Made by a program: the position numbers and the translations under genes. A stretch of DNA of 64,000 bases from Loripinus fragilis (Eukaryota > Mollusca > Bivalvia > Lucinida > Lucinidae), in assembly GCA_964019695.1 (NCBI GenBank), contig OZ026518.1, positions 81,897,950 to 81,961,949 on the forward strand, written 5' to 3'. Below, piece by piece: positions 63,476-64,000 of this stretch (positions within the stretch are counted from its first letter, which is position 1; each line of letters begins with the position of its first letter). The notes under the pieces are model-generated. The model made no database searches, was not told the origin of the DNA, and saw only the letters and a program-made list of their open reading frames with translations.

Positions 63476-64000
63476 GAGTGAACCTAGCAGCATGTATTGG
63501 ATTGCTTTGTGTTAACGGACAATAACAAACCAACAGGTATGATTGTGTTCTTGGTGTTTTGTGGTTGTCTTTAAGATACATGCTCCTTGTTACAATTTCC
63601 AGATGCAATTGCTCTGTCAGCAATTGCATAGCTTCAAAACCAACAGGTTTAATTGTGTTATTGCTACATGTATCGTGTGGCTGTAAGTTGTCTTACGTTT
63701 TAAGGGAAAGAGGAACTACATCTGGAGGGCGTACTCAGATGTATAATATATGCTGGTTGTCCCAGTTTTCGTGGTATTAACGTATCAACGTTCAAATGTA
63801 AAGATCTAGTCATGACATTTAATTTATTTTGAATAAAAATATTTGGACATACATATCTTCGCTATATTTCATCATCATTACTCACTATTGATGCGCTGAC
63901 TGGTTAAATCCAGATTGATTCCGGGCTGGGCCACTTACCAAACAAGCACCAGTTTTCGTGGTAACCATCGCAAATCTAGGTTTATTTAAGCAGTTGCCGA
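63476..64000. other. Intronic end of the window
   Basis: I searched for the next lectin exon (WIGL, EPN/QPD, WND or C-terminal Cys) and found none. A candidate acceptor at 63923 (aaatccag) leads to stops in the required phase. Two similar short strings, ccaacaggtatgattgtgtt and ccaacaggtttaattgtgtt, lie at 63531 and 63640. Confidence 0.4.

Noticed and set aside
63915..64000. Next lectin exon after the acceptor-like aaatccag
   Set aside because: In the required phase it meets a TGA at once, and no C-type lectin motif is present in other frames.

Overview
The window is eukaryotic, AT-rich and repeat-dense, with no operons or densely packed genes. The mix of tRNA-derived SINEs, a Penelope-like element, hAT/Harbinger/mariner-type MITEs, env-bearing LTR elements and a sushi plus C-type-lectin gene suggests a lophotrochozoan, most likely a bivalve mollusc. 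This taxonomic call is inference.

Host gene. One plus-strand gene can be assembled from seven small exons whose splice sites and phases all agree. They are 18406-18408 (the initiator ATG alone before a donor; its 5' UTR lies upstream), 19544-19654, 21632-21701, 27918-28115, 34413-34598, 41756-41838 and 62819-62903. Together they encode 245 codons: a short signal peptide, an unrecognised 8-cysteine basic module, two cysteine-enriched sushi/CCP domains and the N-terminal half of a C-type lectin domain. The rest of the lectin domain lies beyond the window. Almost everything from 18.4 kb to the right end is therefore intron. The intron splitting the lectin domain is about 21 kb and holds a large DNA transposon, an LTR retroelement, an inverted-repeat pair and a dead transposase.

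Left part (1-18 kb). It begins with a 2.5-kb segment present twice as a direct repeat (1-2551 and 3828-6365), each copy built around a decayed 52-bp minisatellite. Next come a tRNA-derived SINE with a 13-bp target duplication, a 1.6-kb TIR element with GTCGC-rich ends, a decayed Penelope-like element (reverse transcriptase plus GIY-YIG) on the minus strand, a minisatellite, a cluster of short palindromes, three microsatellites and a broken C2H2 zinc-finger sequence.

Middle (18-47 kb). The introns hold a second SINE with a perfect 10-bp target duplication, Harbinger-like and mariner-like MITEs, a second TIR element with ACGAATC-rich ends, hAT-like MITEs, a very young 5.7-kb LTR element with nearly identical LTRs, a long near-perfect inverted repeat, and several 5'-truncated copies of one retroelement. 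One of these copies still carries a reverse-transcriptase C-terminus.

Right part (47-64 kb). A 6-kb DNA transposon (47.5-53.6 kb) carries a decayed 4-kb gene with an XPG/FEN (PIN)-like nuclease end. A second, older LTR element (53.8-59.75 kb) interrupts a copy of the truncated retroelement and retains gag, protease, a pol fragment and an env-like end, but no reverse transcriptase or integrase that I can see. tRNA-like sequences and a DDE transposase pseudogene follow before the last lectin exon.

Apart from the lectin gene, I see no intact protein-coding gene.
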